This document shows, piece after piece, positions 23,512 through 31,966 of a stretch of 62,789 nucleotides of DNA (its first letter is position 1; every line of letters begins with the position of its first letter). The notes under the pieces are model-generated. The model made no database searches. It had not been told where the DNA came from and saw nothing but the letters and a program-made list of their open reading frames with translations. The DNA lies in contig CACMAH010000008.1 of the NCBI GenBank assembly GCA_902611605.1, positions 1 to 62,789 on the forward strand. Reading direction: 5' to 3'. The stretch comes from an uncultured Alphaproteobacteria bacterium. GTDB taxonomy: Bacteria > Pseudomonadota > Alphaproteobacteria > Rhodobacterales > Rhodobacteraceae. Position numbers and translations under genes: made by a program.

Positions 23512-23910
23512 CTAATTTATCTGGTTAGCAATTTTTTCAAAAACATCTATTATTTTAACCTTAGGTATCTTATTGAAAATTCCAGAATTTATTTCTTCCT
23601 TGTTCCAAAACCAAGTTCTTGCAGGATCATCTTTCATATTCCAACCTGGGAAAATCCTTTTATTACAATACTCTTTAAGAAGAATCTCAACCTCTAAATG
23701 TCTATCATCATTAGAAATTTTTTCAAATGTTAGATTTACTTCATATTTAGGACCTTCAAGAAGTTGTAAATAAATATCATCTCTACAAATCAAAGCACCA
23801 GTTATATTATTTTTTGAATTGTAGTTTATTGCATCAGACAGAATTCCGTTTAAAATGGCTTGATCATAACCGAATGGTTTAGATTTATATACTAATCTGT
23901 AAATATTCAA
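23512..23910 (-). CDS. Standalone BLUF-domain blue-light sensor
   Basis: A short BLUF protein (about 132 residues) that would bind FAD and sense blue light. With the start I choose the key residues are Y8, N31, Q49 (YLQLLEG), W90 and M92 (FPGWNM), close to PixD numbering. No output domain follows, only a short helical tail. A TTG at 23925 is in frame, but AGGAG (23918-23922) lies between it and TTG 23910, with 7 bases spacing, so translation probably starts at 23910. It probably works by binding a partner. Neighbours are the RACo-like gene upstream and the coiled-coil gene downstream. Confidence 0.88.
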   Translation of the reverse strand: MNIYRLVYKSKPFGYDQAILNGILSDAINYNSKNNITGALICRDDIYLQLLEGPKYEVNLTFEKISNDDRHLEVEILLKEYCNKRIFPGWNMKDDPARTWFWNKEEINSGIFNKIPKVKIIDVFEKIANQIN

Positions 23911-23966
23911 AAATAACTCCTGCAATTATTAGATTAATTATATCTAACAAAAAATAGATTGTTTTA

Positions 23967-26027
23967 CTAATTATAATTTGCTCTCTTATTTCTTTTCTTT
24001 TGGTTAAAACTTACATCAGGTAATTTCATTACTTTCTCTAATTCAGGAAAAGAAAACATTGAATTAGGAATAGCAGAGGCGGACACAAAATATTCTTGAA
24101 ATTTTGGAGCCATGGCCGTTTCTATTTTATTTATTTTTTTCACAGTTTTGGAAATTTCAAGTCTTGATTTCCTATTTAAAAGTGCAATCATGGCTCCTGC
24201 GCCAGCTGCATTTCCAGCAGATGTAACTTTATTTAAATTACAATCTGGTATCATACCTAAAACCATAGCATGTTTTGTAGAGATATGTGCACCAAAAGCA
24301 CCAGCTAAGATTATCTTATCAATTTTATCTATTTTCATTTCATCCATTAATAATCTTGAGCCTGCAAATAAAGCTGCTTTTGCTAATTGTATTGCTCTAA
24401 CATCACTATTTGTAATTTTTATTTCTGTTTCATCATTAACCATATTTTTATAAATTATATAGCTATTGGTTCTACCTTCAGAAATACATCTTTCAGATCC
24501 AGTTTCTGAACTAGTACCAATTAATCCAGAAGCATCTAAAATCCCTGTCATTCTCATTTCTGCAATAGCTTCAATTATACCGGATCCACATATGCCAGTA
24601 ATTTTTTGATTTGATAAAAAATTTTGAAATTGTTCTTCATTTGACCAATAATCACAGCCAATTACTTTGAAAATAGGATCTTTTGAAATTGGATCAATTT
24701 TAATTTTTTCTATAGCTCCAGGTGCTGCCCTTTGCCCTGATGATATTTGAGCTCCTTCAAATGCAGGACCTGTGGGAGAAGAACATGCATATAATTCAGA
24801 TTTATTGCCAAGTATAAGTTCAGCATTAGTTCCCACATCGATAATTAGGACAGTTTCTTCAGATTCATTGGGTGCTTCTGATAAAATAACGGCTGCTGCA
24901 TCTGCTCCAACATGTCCTGCAATGCAAGGTAATAAATATAAATTTGCATTATCCAAAAAATTTAATCCTAAATGGTCATTTTTGAAATAAAGTGAATCAG
25001 ATGATGCGAGAGCAAATGGAGCTTGTCCTAATTCAGTAGGATTTATACCTAATAGTAAATGATGCATAACTGGATTACATACAACAGAAAGCTCCACAAC
25101 CAGTTTAGGGTCGATTGCTGTTTCTTTCATTAAAGCTTGAAATAGGCTATTTAAAGATTCTTGAACAGTTTCTTTTAGTTTATCAGTGCCATCATCATTC
25201 ATCATTGAAAAACTTACCCTACTCATAAGATCTTCGCCAAATCGTATCTGAGGGTTCATAATTCCTGAAGAATTTATAATTTCACCCGTGTGTAAATCAC
25301 AAAGATGTGCAGCAATAGTAGTTGATCCTAAATCAACAGCTATTCCGTAAAGGTTTGAGTCCAAAAAACCTGGCCATATGTTCATGATTTCGCTATCTTC
25401 ATTGTCTTTATGAAAAATAGCGCATGTAACACACCATTTTCCTTTTCGTAAAATATATTGTAGATTTTTTAAAATTTTTAACGAAATTTTTGTTTTTTTA
25501 ATTCTCCATTGTTTCTTAAGTGCAAGATTTAATCGTTGAAGATCTCCGGAAGGATTGTGTATGTCTGGTTCTTTAACCTCAACATAATAAAGTTTTGTTG
25601 CTGGATTTATAGCAATATTTTTAAGTTCTATCCTTTTTCTAATAACTTGTTTATGTACTTGGCTTTCTTCAGGAACGTCAATTACCATATCTCCTAAAAT
25701 TTTTGTTTGACATCCAAGTCTTTCATCGCAAGAGATTCTATTTTTTTCTATCGACTTATTTTCAATTTTAGTTGATTCAGCTAAATTATCTTCTTTAGCT
25801 TCAATATTAAATTTTGAAAAACTACCAAAAGATGGTTTGACTTTACATTTTGTACATATTCCTCTTCCTCCACAAACACTATCTAGATCTACTCCTAATA
25901 GTCTAGCTGCATCCAATATGGTTGTTCCATTTTTAACAGCACCCCTTAAACCAGAAGGTGTAAAAACAACAGTTGGGTTTTTACTTTCTGATTTTGAAAT
26001 CAATTTATTTTTTTTATATGTATTCAT
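23967..26027 (-). CDS. RACo-like corrinoid protein activator (2Fe-2S ferredoxin plus ASKHA/DUF4445 domain)
   Basis: A cytosolic 686-residue protein. The N-terminal ferredoxin-like domain has C52, C58, C61 and C106 in a plant-type pattern (VCGGRGICTKC, RLGCQ). The C-terminal ASKHA/DUF4445 domain has YGIAVDLGSTTIAAHL near 229 and VLIIDVGTNAELILG near 395. Proteins of this type reductively reactivate the Co(I) form of corrinoid proteins using ATP. The methyltetrahydrofolate:corrinoid methyltransferase gene lies 39 bases upstream in the same strand. The corrinoid protein and substrate-specific (MttB-like) methyltransferase are absent from this window. Confidence in the domain call is high, in the partner less so. 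Confidence 0.9.
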   Translation of the reverse strand: MNTYKKNKLISKSESKNPTVVFTPSGLRGAVKNGTTILDAARLLGVDLDSVCGGRGICTKCKVKPSFGSFSKFNIEAKEDNLAESTKIENKSIEKNRISCDERLGCQTKILGDMVIDVPEESQVHKQVIRKRIELKNIAINPATKLYYVEVKEPDIHNPSGDLQRLNLALKKQWRIKKTKISLKILKNLQYILRKGKWCVTCAIFHKDNEDSEIMNIWPGFLDSNLYGIAVDLGSTTIAAHLCDLHTGEIINSSGIMNPQIRFGEDLMSRVSFSMMNDDGTDKLKETVQESLNSLFQALMKETAIDPKLVVELSVVCNPVMHHLLLGINPTELGQAPFALASSDSLYFKNDHLGLNFLDNANLYLLPCIAGHVGADAAAVILSEAPNESEETVLIIDVGTNAELILGNKSELYACSSPTGPAFEGAQISSGQRAAPGAIEKIKIDPISKDPIFKVIGCDYWSNEEQFQNFLSNQKITGICGSGIIEAIAEMRMTGILDASGLIGTSSETGSERCISEGRTNSYIIYKNMVNDETEIKITNSDVRAIQLAKAALFAGSRLLMDEMKIDKIDKIILAGAFGAHISTKHAMVLGMIPDCNLNKVTSAGNAAGAGAMIALLNRKSRLEISKTVKKINKIETAMAPKFQEYFVSASAIPNSMFSFPELEKVMKLPDVSFNQKKRNKRANYN

Positions 26028-26066
26028 TGACCAAAAGAAAAATAATTAAAAAAAAAACCGCTTCTA

Positions 26067-27008
26067 TTATCTTCTAATATTTCTTCTTCTTCTTCTTCTT
26101 TGTGAATTTTCATTTGTATCTTGAATTGAACTAGAATCAGATGAATTAACTCTATTACGTTTTATCCAGTTTGCACCATTTTTATCTCTATTCATAAGTA
26201 AATTTGCGGCATAAATTGAATGTAACTCGTTAGGATTTGTAGGATTCATTATTGCGCTAGTCATTCCAGAAGCAATAGCCATTGGAAGAAAGGTAGAATT
26301 TATTGAGTGTCTATTTGGTAGTCCAAAAGAAATATTGGATGCTCCACATGTTGTGTTTACTTTAAGTTCTGTTTTTAATTTTTTTACTAATTCAAACACT
26401 TGTTGGCCAGCTGTGGCCATTGCACCAATTGGCATTACTAGAGGGTCTACAACTATGTCAGCTGGAGGTATGCCAAAATCAGAGGCCCTTTCAACTATTT
26501 TTTTTGCTACTCTAAACCTTACTTCTGGGTCTTCTGATATTCCAGTATCATCGTTGGATATTGCAACTACAGGCACGTTGTATTTTTTTACTAAAGGAAG
26601 AATACTGTCTAGTCTTTCTTCTTCTCCAGTAACAGAATTCAGTAAAGGCCTTCCCTTTGCAGACTTTAAACCTTCTTCAAGAGCTCCAGGCACTGAGCTA
26701 TCAATACATAATGGAACTTCAACTGTATCTTGTACAAGTTCAATTAACTTTTTCATCAAAACTGGTTCAGTTTCATTCGGGTTTGGATTTGAGTTATAAA
26801 CCACTCCAGCATTTACATCTAAAATATTCGCACCAGCTTTCACCTGTTCTATAGCATCTTTGACTACGGTGTTAAAATTCTCAGCTTCTAATTCCATAGC
26901 CAATTTTTTTCGTCCTGTAGGATTTATCCTCTCTCCAATTATACAGAATGGTTCATCAAAGCCTATGACAACAGTGCTATTTGAGCTTTCTACAATAGTT
27001 TTTGTCAT
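26067..27008 (-). CDS. Methyltetrahydrofolate:corrinoid methyltransferase (DHPS-fold)
   Basis: A 313-residue protein with the pterin-binding (DHPS) TIM-barrel pattern: CIIGERINPTGRKK near residue 22-35, ILDVNAG near 63, LCIDSS near 99, LLNSVTG near 118 and CGASNISFGLPNR near 239. It would move methyl groups between tetrahydrofolate and a corrinoid protein, as in AcsE/MtgA-type enzymes. This carries one-carbon units from methylated amines, betaines or DMSP into folate. The C-terminal 25 residues are Ser/Asn-rich then poly-Arg. The first gene of the pair with the RACo-like activator. It is not a folate-synthesis DHPS, whose motifs differ at the sulfonamide end. Confidence 0.9.
   Translation of the reverse strand: MTKTIVESSNSTVVIGFDEPFCIIGERINPTGRKKLAMELEAENFNTVVKDAIEQVKAGANILDVNAGVVYNSNPNPNETEPVLMKKLIELVQDTVEVPLCIDSSVPGALEEGLKSAKGRPLLNSVTGEEERLDSILPLVKKYNVPVVAISNDDTGISEDPEVRFRVAKKIVERASDFGIPPADIVVDPLVMPIGAMATAGQQVFELVKKLKTELKVNTTCGASNISFGLPNRHSINSTFLPMAIASGMTSAIMNPTNPNELHSIYAANLLMNRDKNGANWIKRNRVNSSDSSSIQDTNENSQRRRRRRNIRR
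26082..26099 (-). repeat. Six-unit AGA triplet repeat encoding a poly-Arg tail
   Basis: Six consecutive TCT units on the plus strand (AGA on the coding strand) encode six of the Arg residues at the C-terminus of the corrinoid methyltransferase. The unit number could change by slippage without a frameshift. Confidence 0.9.
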
Positions 27009-27208
27009 TTGTTATTCCTGTTAAGTTATATATATCTGACTAAATAACCTATTTAAAAATTTTGTTAACAAAAAATCGACTGCTTGAAATACTAATTCGA
27101 CATAGAATTAAATATGTTTTAAAGTTGTTAATTACTCTTGTTTATACTACTATAAAGAAAAATAGTTTAAGTTAGTTATACCTTTGAACTATTTAAGAGA
27201 GGATAAAA

Positions 27209-28330
27209 ATGGTAGACTTAGGCTCTGATCCTAAGTTGGTTAACAAAAGTTTGAATGTTAAAAAGGGTGAAGATAATAAAAAAAATTTATATGCAGCTTT
27301 AGATTTAGGTACTAATAGTTGCCGAATGTTGATAGCCCGACCAACTGGTTCAAGATTTGAGATAGTAGATGCTTTTTCAAAGTCTATAAGGCTTGGTATA
27401 GATCTGGAAAGAACTGGACAACTTTCCCAAGCTGGTATTACAAGAGCATTACAAGCTCTTCATGTATGTGCAAAAAAACTTAATAAATTCCGTGTCAAAA
27501 ATGCAAGGCTTGTGGCTACTGAAGCTTGTAGACGTTCAAAAAATGGTAAAAGTTTTTTACAAAAAGTTAAAATGGAAACAGGACTAAAATTGGAACTTAT
27601 AAAGCCCGAAGAAGAAGCTAGATTAGCAGTTATAAGTTGCGCTCCATTATTTGATCCTAAATTTTCTCATGTGTTAATAGTTGATATTGGAGGCGGGTCG
27701 ACAGAATTGGTTTGGATGGATTTATCAGAGATCTCAGAAGAAAATAGGATAGCAGAAATGCTTAAACTTCGGTTAGATAAAAAAAGTAAAAAAGAATTTC
27801 AAATTGAAAAATTAAACACCAATTTTGTCAAAATAGTAGATTGGATTTCAGTCCCTTTAGGTGTGGCAACTCTACTAGAGCGTTATTCTGATGTAGATGA
27901 TGATAGTGCAAGGTTTGCTTTAATGTCTTGTGATTTTGAGCAAAAAATTGAAAATTTTTTACCTTATTTAAACTATAATCACATTGATTTAAAAAAAGAA
28001 CTACAAATAATTGGTACTTCAGGAACTGTAACAACTTTAGGGGCGGTTCATTTGGGTTTAAGAAGATATGATAGATTAAAGGTTGATGGACTTAATCTTT
28101 CTTCTACTGATATTGATAATGTCATAAAAAAATTCTTGATTCTTGGACCTGATGGCAGAAAGAAAGAGCCAGGAATAGGTAGAGACAGGGCAGACTTAAT
28201 AATGTCTGGTTCTGCAATTATGCAAACTTTATTGAGAATTTGGCCTTCACGTAGTATGAAAGTGGCTGATCGTGGTTTGAGAGAAGGAATTTTATACTCT
28301 TTAATGGCGGCAGATAACCATTTTCAATAG
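27209..28330 (+). CDS. ppx: Ppx/GppA family phosphatase
   Basis: A 373-residue cytosolic ASKHA-fold phosphatase, exopolyphosphatase or guanosine pentaphosphatase. Phosphate loops ALDLGTNSCRML (about 29-40) and VDIGGGSTELVW (about 159-170) are intact, and GTSGTVTT follows near 270. It lacks the extra C-terminal HD-like domain of long E. coli Ppx, as usual for alphaproteobacterial short forms. It has a good GAGAGGA ribosome binding site. It starts the plus-strand run ppx-rlmE-guaB-rsmB, an arrangement I associate with alphaproteobacteria. Which of the two activities dominates cannot be decided. Confidence 0.9.
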   Translation: MVDLGSDPKLVNKSLNVKKGEDNKKNLYAALDLGTNSCRMLIARPTGSRFEIVDAFSKSIRLGIDLERTGQLSQAGITRALQALHVCAKKLNKFRVKNARLVATEACRRSKNGKSFLQKVKMETGLKLELIKPEEEARLAVISCAPLFDPKFSHVLIVDIGGGSTELVWMDLSEISEENRIAEMLKLRLDKKSKKEFQIEKLNTNFVKIVDWISVPLGVATLLERYSDVDDDSARFALMSCDFEQKIENFLPYLNYNHIDLKKELQIIGTSGTVTTLGAVHLGLRRYDRLKVDGLNLSSTDIDNVIKKFLILGPDGRKKEPGIGRDRADLIMSGSAIMQTLLRIWPSRSMKVADRGLREGILYSLMAADNHFQ

Positions 28331-28334
28331 TCTT

Positions 28335-29087
28335 ATGAAAAAAAAATACTCATTAAAAAAAAATGATAAAAAAATCAGTAATTCAATAAAAAAAACAAAA
28401 AAAAATACTGATAGATTATTAAAAGTAAATGTAAAAACTGCTAAAGGAAGAAAAATTTCTTCTACTAACTGGTTAAGAAGACAGCTAAATGATCCATATG
28501 TAAAGCTTGCTAAGGAGAAAGGTTATAGATCGAGAGCTGCATTTAAATTATTGGAAATAAATGAAAAATTTCATATATTTAAATCTGGAGATAGTGTTAT
28601 TGATCTAGGTTGTGCACCTGGTGGGTGGTCTCAAGTTGCTGTTGAAAAAACTAATTCAAACCTTGATAAATTAAAAGAAAAACAGGGCAGGGTTATTGGC
28701 ATTGACTTAAAACCTATCTTATCAATTAATGGTGCGGAAATATACTTACTTGATTTCTTAGAGGATAATTTTGAAAATAAAATTGGAGAAATATTAAATC
28801 ATAAAGTTGACAATATATTATCTGATATGGCTAGCAACTCAACAGGACACAAAAAATCTGATCATTTAAAAATTATGGCATTATGCGAGTCTGCAGCATT
28901 TTTTGCTTTTAATTATTTAAACGAAGGAGGAAATTTTGTTGCTAAAGTTCTTGCTGGTGGTGCTGAAATGAAGTTGCAAAACTTACTTAAAAAAAAGTTC
29001 AATAAAGTGATTAATTTTAAACCAAAATCAAGTAGATCTGACAGTTCTGAAAAATATGTTGTGGCATTAAAATTTAAAAAAGAATAA
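28335..29087 (+). CDS. rlmE: 23S rRNA (uridine-2'-O-)-methyltransferase RlmE (FtsJ)
   Basis: A 250-residue SAM-dependent methyltransferase that modifies U2552 of 23S rRNA during late 50S assembly. The FtsJ motifs are present: GYRSRAAFKL (K), DLGCAPGGWSQ (SAM loop near 95-105), LSDMA (D) near 160 and FVAKVLAGG (K) near 198, giving the K-D-K(-E) set. The first about 45 residues are a Lys-rich extension, typical of alphaproteobacterial forms and probably RNA-binding. It starts 4 bases after ppx, so it is in the same operon. Confidence 0.93.
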   Translation: MKKKYSLKKNDKKISNSIKKTKKNTDRLLKVNVKTAKGRKISSTNWLRRQLNDPYVKLAKEKGYRSRAAFKLLEINEKFHIFKSGDSVIDLGCAPGGWSQVAVEKTNSNLDKLKEKQGRVIGIDLKPILSINGAEIYLLDFLEDNFENKIGEILNHKVDNILSDMASNSTGHKKSDHLKIMALCESAAFFAFNYLNEGGNFVAKVLAGGAEMKLQNLLKKKFNKVINFKPKSSRSDSSEKYVVALKFKKE

Positions 29088-29135
29088 CAATATCTCAACC
29101 AATTTATTTATTCTAGGATAGAGGTTTTAAAATAT

Positions 29136-30593
29136 ATGAAGTTAGAAGATGCTATCACATTTGATGATGTTTTGTTGGTGCCTGCAAAATCTTCAGTTAC
29201 TCCAGACATGGTTGATACAAAGACATTTGTTACAAAGGATATAAAAATTAATATCCCGTTAATTTCTTCTGCAATGGATACTGTTACAGAGAAAAATATG
29301 GCTATAGCAATGGCACAATCTGGAGGTATTGGTGTTATACATCGAAATTTAAGTATAAGCAGACAAGCAAAATATGTATCTGCAGTAAAGAGATTTGAAA
29401 GTGGTATCGTTTATAATCCAATAACTTTAAATTGTAATGATACTGTTAAGATCGCAAAAAAAATTGCTGAAAGATATAATATAACTGGTTTTCCAGTTGT
29501 AGACAAAGAAAACAAAGTATTGGGTATATTAACAAACAGAGATATTCGTTTTTTAGAGGATAATTCTATTAAAGTAAGTGAAGTTATGACTAAAAAAAAC
29601 TTAGCTATTGTAAAAGAACCAATTAATACAAAAGAAGCAAAACAAATAATGGCAAAAAGAAGGATTGAAAAACTTTTAGTAGTTGATGAAAGTAATTATT
29701 TAATAGGGTTACTTACAATAAAAGATATTGAAAAATCTGTATTAAATCCGTTAGCCTGTAAAGATGAATTAGGTAGATTAAGATGTGCTGCTGCTTCTTC
29801 TACAGGTAATGAAGGTTATGAAAGATCTGTTTCATTGATAGATTCTGGAGCAGATGTTATTGTTATAGATACTGCTCATGGTCATTCTATAGATGTAATC
29901 AAAGCGGTTAAAAGATTAAAAAAGGAATTTGCTAATACCCAAGTTATTGCGGGTAATGTGGTTACTCCAGATGCTACAAAAGAATTGATAGATGTGGGTG
30001 CTGATGGTATTAAAGTAGGAATTGGCCCAGGTTCAATCTGTACTACAAGGATTATTGCTGGTGTAGGCATGCCTCAACTAACTGCAATTATAAATTGTGC
30101 TAAAGAAGCAGATTTACAAAATATTCCGGTAATTGCTGATGGCGGAATTAGATTTTCTGGTGATTTTGCTAAATCAATTGCATCAGGAGCATCTTGTGCG
30201 ATGATCGGTTCTTTATTTGCAGGAACAGATGAGTCTCCTGGTGAAATATCGTTGTATCAAGGCAGAAGTTTTAAAAATTATAGAGGAATGGGTTCTTTGG
30301 GTGCTATGGCTAGAGGTTCTGCGGATCGCTATTTTCAAAAAGAAGTACAAGCAGATAAATTAGTCCCTGAAGGAATAGAAGGGCAAGTTCCATACAAGGG
30401 GTCAGTTAATAACATAATTTATCAATTGGTAGGTGGATTAAAGGCGTCTATGGGATACACAGGCAATAAAAACATTAATCAAATGAAAAATGGTTGTAAA
30501 TTTGTTAAAATATCTGGAGCAGGTTTGTCAGAAAGTCATGTGCATGATGTAAGAATAACAAATGAGTCTCCAAACTATAGTAATGATAAGTAA
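29136..30593 (+). CDS. guaB: IMP dehydrogenase
   Basis: A 485-residue IMP dehydrogenase, the NAD-dependent step from IMP to XMP and the branch point to guanine nucleotides. The TIM barrel is interrupted by two CBS domains (about 95-200). The catalytic cysteine loop [11 protein letters not shown] lies near residue 295, and the flap MGSLGAM near 388. Length is normal for the family. It is 48 bases after rlmE and 24 before the RsmB-like gene. Enzymes of purine nucleotide synthesis thus stand alongside the nucleoside salvage genes at the left of the window. Confidence 0.97.
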   Translation: MKLEDAITFDDVLLVPAKSSVTPDMVDTKTFVTKDIKINIPLISSAMDTVTEKNMAIAMAQSGGIGVIHRNLSISRQAKYVSAVKRFESGIVYNPITLNCNDTVKIAKKIAERYNITGFPVVDKENKVLGILTNRDIRFLEDNSIKVSEVMTKKNLAIVKEPINTKEAKQIMAKRRIEKLLVVDESNYLIGLLTIKDIEKSVLNPLACKDELGRLRCAAASSTGNEGYERSVSLIDSGADVIVIDTAHGHSIDVIKAVKRLKKEFANTQVIAGNVVTPDATKELIDVGADGIKVGIGPGSICTTRIIAGVGMPQLTAIINCAKEADLQNIPVIADGGIRFSGDFAKSIASGASCAMIGSLFAGTDESPGEISLYQGRSFKNYRGMGSLGAMARGSADRYFQKEVQADKLVPEGIEGQVPYKGSVNNIIYQLVGGLKASMGYTGNKNINQMKNGCKFVKISGAGLSESHVHDVRITNESPNYSNDK

Positions 30594-30617
30594 AAACCAC
30601 AAAAAATATTGATTTTT

Positions 30618-31835
30618 ATGCAAGACATTTCTCGTGCAGCTGCTGCAATGAATATTTTGGATGACTATCTGAAAGGTTATCCATTAGAAAAAGTACTAAA
30701 ACAATGGTTCAAAAAAAATCGTTTTGCGGGTTCTAATGATAGAAGAAATATAAGAGATCTAGTATTTGACATTTTAAGAAAAAGGTTAATTTTATATTAT
30801 CCATTTCAAATAAAAGAATATGTCGAAACAGGCCGTGTTTTAGTTCTTTCCTATCTATTCCTTTATAAAAAGGATTCTTTTTCTCTTGAGGATATAAAAG
30901 GGAATAAATATTTATCACCATCTATTAATAATGATGAATTGATTATTTTAAACAATATCAATAGATTAATAAAGAAAGCTCCTAAAAATATAAGTCTTAA
31001 TTGTCCAGATTTTCTTGAGGAGAAGTTATCGCAATCATTAGGTGACAATTTTAATGTTATCATGGAATTATTTTTAAAAAGAGCGCCAGTTTATTTAAGA
31101 ATTAATCAAAATAAAATAAATATAAAAGAAGCAAAAATTAAATTAGAAAATCAAGGGATTTTAACTGAAATTTGTGCTAGTTCAAAATATGCTTTAAAAG
31201 TTATAAGTGGAGAAAAATTTATTAAAAATTCTTCACCCTATCAATTGGGTGAAGTAGAATTACAGGATTTATCTTCTCAATTAACTACTGAGTTGGTTCA
31301 AATCGCTTCAGGAAAAAAAATATTAGATTTTTGTGCAGGTAGTGGTGGAAAAGCTCTCGCTATTGCTTCAAGATTAAGAAATAAAGCAGATATTTTTGCT
31401 TATGATTTAAATGACTTGAAATATAAAAATCTTAATTACAGGGTTAACAAAGCTGGAGCCAATATAAAAATTCTTGATTCTAAACATTTAATTAAATATA
31501 AAAATTTTTTTGATATTGTATTTGTTGATGCACCGTGTTCTGGAACTGGGACTTGGAGAAGAGATCCTAAAATTAAGTGGGAATTAAATGATCAAAAGTT
31601 ATCTTTATTAATTAAAAATCAGTATAATATAGTCGAACAAGCATGTTCTTATTTAAAAAATGGTGGTTTTTTGATTTATGTTGTTTGTTCTTTATTAGAA
31701 GATGAAGGCGATTTGATTATTAGAAAATATTTGTTTCATCACAAAAATTATTCAAAAGTTAATTCAGGTATATTTCATCCAATAAATGCAAGTGATGGAT
31801 TCTATTTTTCTGTTTTAAAATTTATGAATAATTAA
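30618..31835 (+). CDS. rsmB: RsmB-family rRNA (cytosine-C5-)-methyltransferase
   Basis: A 405-residue NOL1/NOP2/Sun-type RNA m5C methyltransferase. Its C-terminal Rossmann domain has ILDFCAGSGGKALA (SAM loop near 235), VFVDAPCSGTGTWRRDP with the motif IV Cys and YVVCSLLEDEG with the catalytic motif VI Cys. The N-terminal half is a NusB-like helical domain diverged from E. coli RsmB. I start at ATG 30618 (MQDISRAAAAM); a TTG at 30609 would add three residues. Like other short forms, its exact rRNA position (C967 or another) is inferred from family membership. Confidence 0.85.
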   Translation: MQDISRAAAAMNILDDYLKGYPLEKVLKQWFKKNRFAGSNDRRNIRDLVFDILRKRLILYYPFQIKEYVETGRVLVLSYLFLYKKDSFSLEDIKGNKYLSPSINNDELIILNNINRLIKKAPKNISLNCPDFLEEKLSQSLGDNFNVIMELFLKRAPVYLRINQNKINIKEAKIKLENQGILTEICASSKYALKVISGEKFIKNSSPYQLGEVELQDLSSQLTTELVQIASGKKILDFCAGSGGKALAIASRLRNKADIFAYDLNDLKYKNLNYRVNKAGANIKILDSKHLIKYKNFFDIVFVDAPCSGTGTWRRDPKIKWELNDQKLSLLIKNQYNIVEQACSYLKNGGFLIYVVCSLLEDEGDLIIRKYLFHHKNYSKVNSGIFHPINASDGFYFSVLKFMNN

Positions 31836-31842
31836 ATATTTC

Positions 31843-31871
31843 TTGATAAATAAGTGATAAATATATAAGAA
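31843..31871 (+). promoter_or_regulatory. Candidate recA promoter
   Basis: TTGATA (31843-31848) is followed by either TATAAG at 31864-31869 (15-base spacer) or TAAGAA at 31866-31871 (17-base spacer). It lies directly upstream of and overlaps the SOS box, as expected for LexA control by blocking RNA polymerase. Several -10 registers are possible in this AT-rich segment. Confidence 0.4.
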
Positions 31872-31883
31872 CATAAGGTGAAC
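31869..31883 (+). promoter_or_regulatory. Alphaproteobacterial SOS (LexA) box upstream of recA
   Basis: GAAC at 31869-31872, seven bases, then GAAC at 31880-31883: a direct repeat GAAC-N7-GAAC, the reverse complement of GTTC-N7-GTTC, the known alphaproteobacterial LexA operator. It lies about 83 bases ahead of the recA ATG and overlaps the candidate -10. No lexA gene is in the window. Confidence 0.85.
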
Positions 31884-31966
31884 ATTATGAATTAATTTTA
31901 TATTTTATAATTTATCGTTTTTGTAATGTTGATAGATAAACAAAGATATGAAATAAGGAAAGAAAT

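Noticed and set aside
26335-26799. A 154-codon open frame on the plus strand opposite the corrinoid methyltransferase gene
   Set aside because: It lies wholly within a well-supported gene on the other strand, has no ribosome binding site, and its sequence mirrors the coding strand's codon use; it is a shadow.
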